Made by a program: the position numbers and the translations under genes. From Anopheles merus (lineage: Eukaryota; Arthropoda; Insecta; Diptera; Culicidae), in NCBI RefSeq assembly GCF_017562075.2, contig NC_054082.1, positions 7,827,050 to 7,891,049 on the forward strand: 64,000 nucleotides of DNA, written 5' to 3'. Below, piece by piece: positions 62,088 to 64,000 of the stretch. Below the pieces are notes generated by a model. It was given only the letters and a program-made list of their open reading frames with translations, did not search any database and was not told where the DNA came from. Each line of letters opens with the position of its first letter. Within the stretch, counting starts at the first letter, position 1.

Positions 62088-62311
62088 GGTACTCGGTTTG
62101 TCGGTGGTACAGTCGTCATCTCGTACGACGTAACAACATGCCCGTCATGGGTTCAAGTCCCGAATAGACCGTGCCCCCATACGTAGGACTGACTATCCTG
62201 CTATGGTAACAATAAGTCACTGAAAGCCAAGCTCACTTCATTAGTGGGTACTGGCAGGCCTTGACCGACAGCGGTTGTTGTGCCAAAGAAGAAAAGAAAA
62301 GAAGAAAAAAA
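62088..62311 (+). mobile_element. SINE200-type tRNA-derived SINE, full-length-looking
   Basis: This is a non-autonomous retrotransposon of the tRNA-related SINE class, transcribed by RNA polymerase III and moved by a LINE's machinery. The 5' part has a perfect A-box match (TGGTACAGTCG, 62105-62115) and a perfect B-box match (GGTTCAAGTCC, 62150-62160) at tRNA-like spacing. The body then runs through the segment I recognise from Anopheles SINE200 (CCATACGTAGGACTGACTAT and the part ending in CAGGCCTTGACCGACA) into a purine-rich AAG/A tail. The 13-mer AAATATTGCCCCT flanks it at 62075-62087 and 62312-62324; the leading As of the right copy may belong to the tail, so at least 11 bp are certain. Clean duplications and an unbroken promoter suggest a fairly recent insertion. 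The family name is from memory of the consensus; the SINE class and boundaries are visible in the sequence. Confidence 0.93.
62150..62160 (+). promoter_or_regulatory. Pol III internal B box of the SINE
   Basis: GGTTCAAGTCC fits the GGTTCRANNCC consensus exactly. It lies about 45 bases downstream of an A-box match at 62105-62115, so the internal promoter looks intact. Confidence 0.85.
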
Positions 62312-62324
62312 AAATATTGCCCCT
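62312..62324. repeat. Right target-site duplication of the SINE
   Basis: This is the second copy of AAATATTGCCCCT, directly after the A-rich tail. The first two or three As cannot be separated from the tail. Confidence 0.88.
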
Positions 62325-64000
62325 AATTCAATTCCAATTAACATATTCTCATGAACTTACAAAGAAATTAACATAATTTCGTTTCGTTCGGATTGTGCGC
62401 CATAGTTACGACTCATGCGCACGCGGATGACATTTACACACACTCATACATACATCACGCGAGCATTGAAATAACACGCGTGGGAGCGCTGCCGGTCGAA
62501 GGAGCGAATTCCTTGTGACACTTTTTTTTTTAATGCTTCATTTCGCGTTACACCAAACCAACCGTCACCGTTGACGGGCCGACGTTGGTGCGCAAGCAAA
62601 CGATTGGGGGCTGTGGTCAAGGATGTTGGAAAGTTTCCCCCCTAAGCAGCACCATGAAATGGCATGTTTGAAGTGTGGAATTTTGGACCAAACAAAACAA
62701 CAAAAAATAACCAAATGTTGCGAACAATAAGGGTATGGCCGGAGTGAAGCATCGTAAAAACAATACCACATTAGGAGAAAATTGAGAGTGTGTCTGTGTG
62801 TGTGTGTGTACCATGGGCTTCGGAAAAACGGTTTCGTTTTTAACTAAGTCATCCGTCATTACGACGCACATGACGTACCCCGCGCAGGGGTACCACCCGA
62901 CCTACGCAAGGCTTCAAATCGCCTTAAAAACGACGACACGCTTCCGAAACAATGCGGGTTTTTTCTGCTGGCAAGACATGGTAGTGTTGTCACCATGTGC
63001 GCTGTCATGTATCCCGGTCCTGGAGCGGGCGGAATGAGAAAACTATTTGTGGCCGGAGCGTTTCCATAGCGATGATGAAGCTGTTTTTCCCGGTGCCCCG
63101 TTTGTGATGGTGAGCGGTTGTTGCAGGCTGTTGTTAATTTTAGTTAGCCATGGTAACCTTTGACCACGAAATTGTTGGCGGGAGCATGATGACAGGGACA
63201 CAATTAAGAGGAAGTGTTTGTGTGTGTGTCAATGGAAGAGAGAGAGAATTTTGTGTTAAGACCTTAATTATAAGCACTGGACAGGGGGAATGAGTGAGAT
63301 CATAAATCTTAATGAGAGTAGAAGTAGCTAAAATGAGACGTAAGTGTTGAACCTAAAACCCCAAAAAAGTTATTAACACGAGTACTGTTGTAAATGACGA
63401 GTTACCATCAAAGCGAGTTTTTGGGAGTTCAAGATCAAATCAAATCTTCGTCGTGCAACGTACTTTACTACTGATACTGATACTCTTTTTTGCTCATACT
63501 TACATTTCGTTCTGGGATATTGTACCAGAGTATACATTTTCCACATTGATAACAATGCTCAACTTGATGGCTTTCTACCGGATCAATCACAGCTCTAATC
63601 CTCTCAAAGCTATCACAATACCTTCCAACCATTGCTCTCAATTGCCGCAGATAATTAATTACATTCCCCGTAAGTGAGTAATTCCCAGCATATTCCCTTG
63701 TCCACTCTGGTGCCAGTTGCTAAACAATAGTGAATGTTCCACCAAACGCAATCTATCCACGAGCTGACCGATTCTAGCGCGAAAACACATCGTCCCTTAA
63801 TCACTGTTCAATCATTATCAACATCTGTCGCAAATTACACGCGGTGCGTGACAACGTGCGGACAGATCTGGGAATGGATCAGGGCCGCCGAGAATCCAAT
63901 TAGTGTTCAAAACCCGCCGCCACCATCGCTGTCAAAATGTCCCGGCTTTACCACGAACGGAAGCGCTAATAACTTTTCAATCCCACAACCACTAGAACCT
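62325..64000. other. No gene seen downstream of the SINE
   Basis: Mixed to AT-rich sequence with a TG run at 62795. Open frames up to about 84 codons are featureless. Confidence 0.6.
62795..62809. repeat. TG microsatellite
   Basis: A short GT run of about 15 bases, preceded by an interrupted GT stretch from 62787. Confidence 0.8.

Noticed and set aside
61866..62186. 106-codon frame next to the SINE
   Set aside because: Its last third is SINE sequence, including the B box, and it has no other support.
1..64000. tRNA, rRNA, spliceosomal RNA and well-known insect microRNAs
   Set aside because: I looked for B-box words and familiar mature microRNA sequences by eye on both strands and found none outside the SINE. 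A covariance-model search would be needed to exclude divergent ones.
1..64000. CRISPR array, bacterial operons or mitochondrial insert
   Set aside because: No regularly spaced identical repeats with unique spacers, no ribosome-binding-site-led gene strings, and no AT-extreme mitochondrial gene segments were seen.

Overview
The window looks like non-coding nuclear DNA from an anopheline mosquito, most likely the Anopheles gambiae complex. The best evidence is one well-preserved tRNA-derived SINE of the SINE200 type (about 62088-62311). It has pol III A and B boxes, a purine-rich tail and matching 11-13 bp target-site duplications. The background agrees with a mosquito: many CA/GT, GA/CT and trinucleotide microsatellites, long C, G, A and T runs, GC-richer islands among AT-rich stretches, and no dense gene packing. 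The species is inferred from the SINE family, not proven.

No gene, tRNA, rRNA, known microRNA or CRISPR array can be called with confidence. The longest open frames (220, 209 and 190 codons from an ATG) are about what chance gives in 64 kb read in six frames. None shows a domain I recognise, and many hydrophobic or repetitive frames are microsatellite translations. The window is best read as intergenic or long-intron sequence. A few low-confidence candidates are listed: a 68-codon frame with two hydrophobic segments (58473-58679), a 209-codon frame with a signal-like start (61055-61684), and short open segments next to good splice-site matches (5406, 11159, 30790, 31089 minus, 32800 minus, 52055, 53075). 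They lie on both strands and do not form an obvious gene model, so most are probably chance.

Layout: 1-5 kb mixed sequence with a 220-codon frame and CA and CT tracts. 5-12 kb mostly AT-rich, with a very strong acceptor-like site at 5405. 12.15 kb a (CA)39 tract. 13-18.5 kb GC-richer, with a (GA)15 tract and a perfect hairpin followed by T7. 18.76-19.0 kb a degenerate minisatellite, then at 19.46 kb a 123 bp element with 13 bp terminal inverted repeats and flanking TAG. 20-30 kb unremarkable apart from homopolymers. 30.7-34.4 kb candidate exons, two C runs of 28 and 25 bases, and a strong acceptor-like site. 43.4-44.0 kb a CpG-rich block that may be a minus-strand promoter and 5' UTR exon. 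44.48-44.64 kb a nest of inverted repeats. 45-58 kb nothing firm. 58-64 kb two candidate small frames and the SINE.
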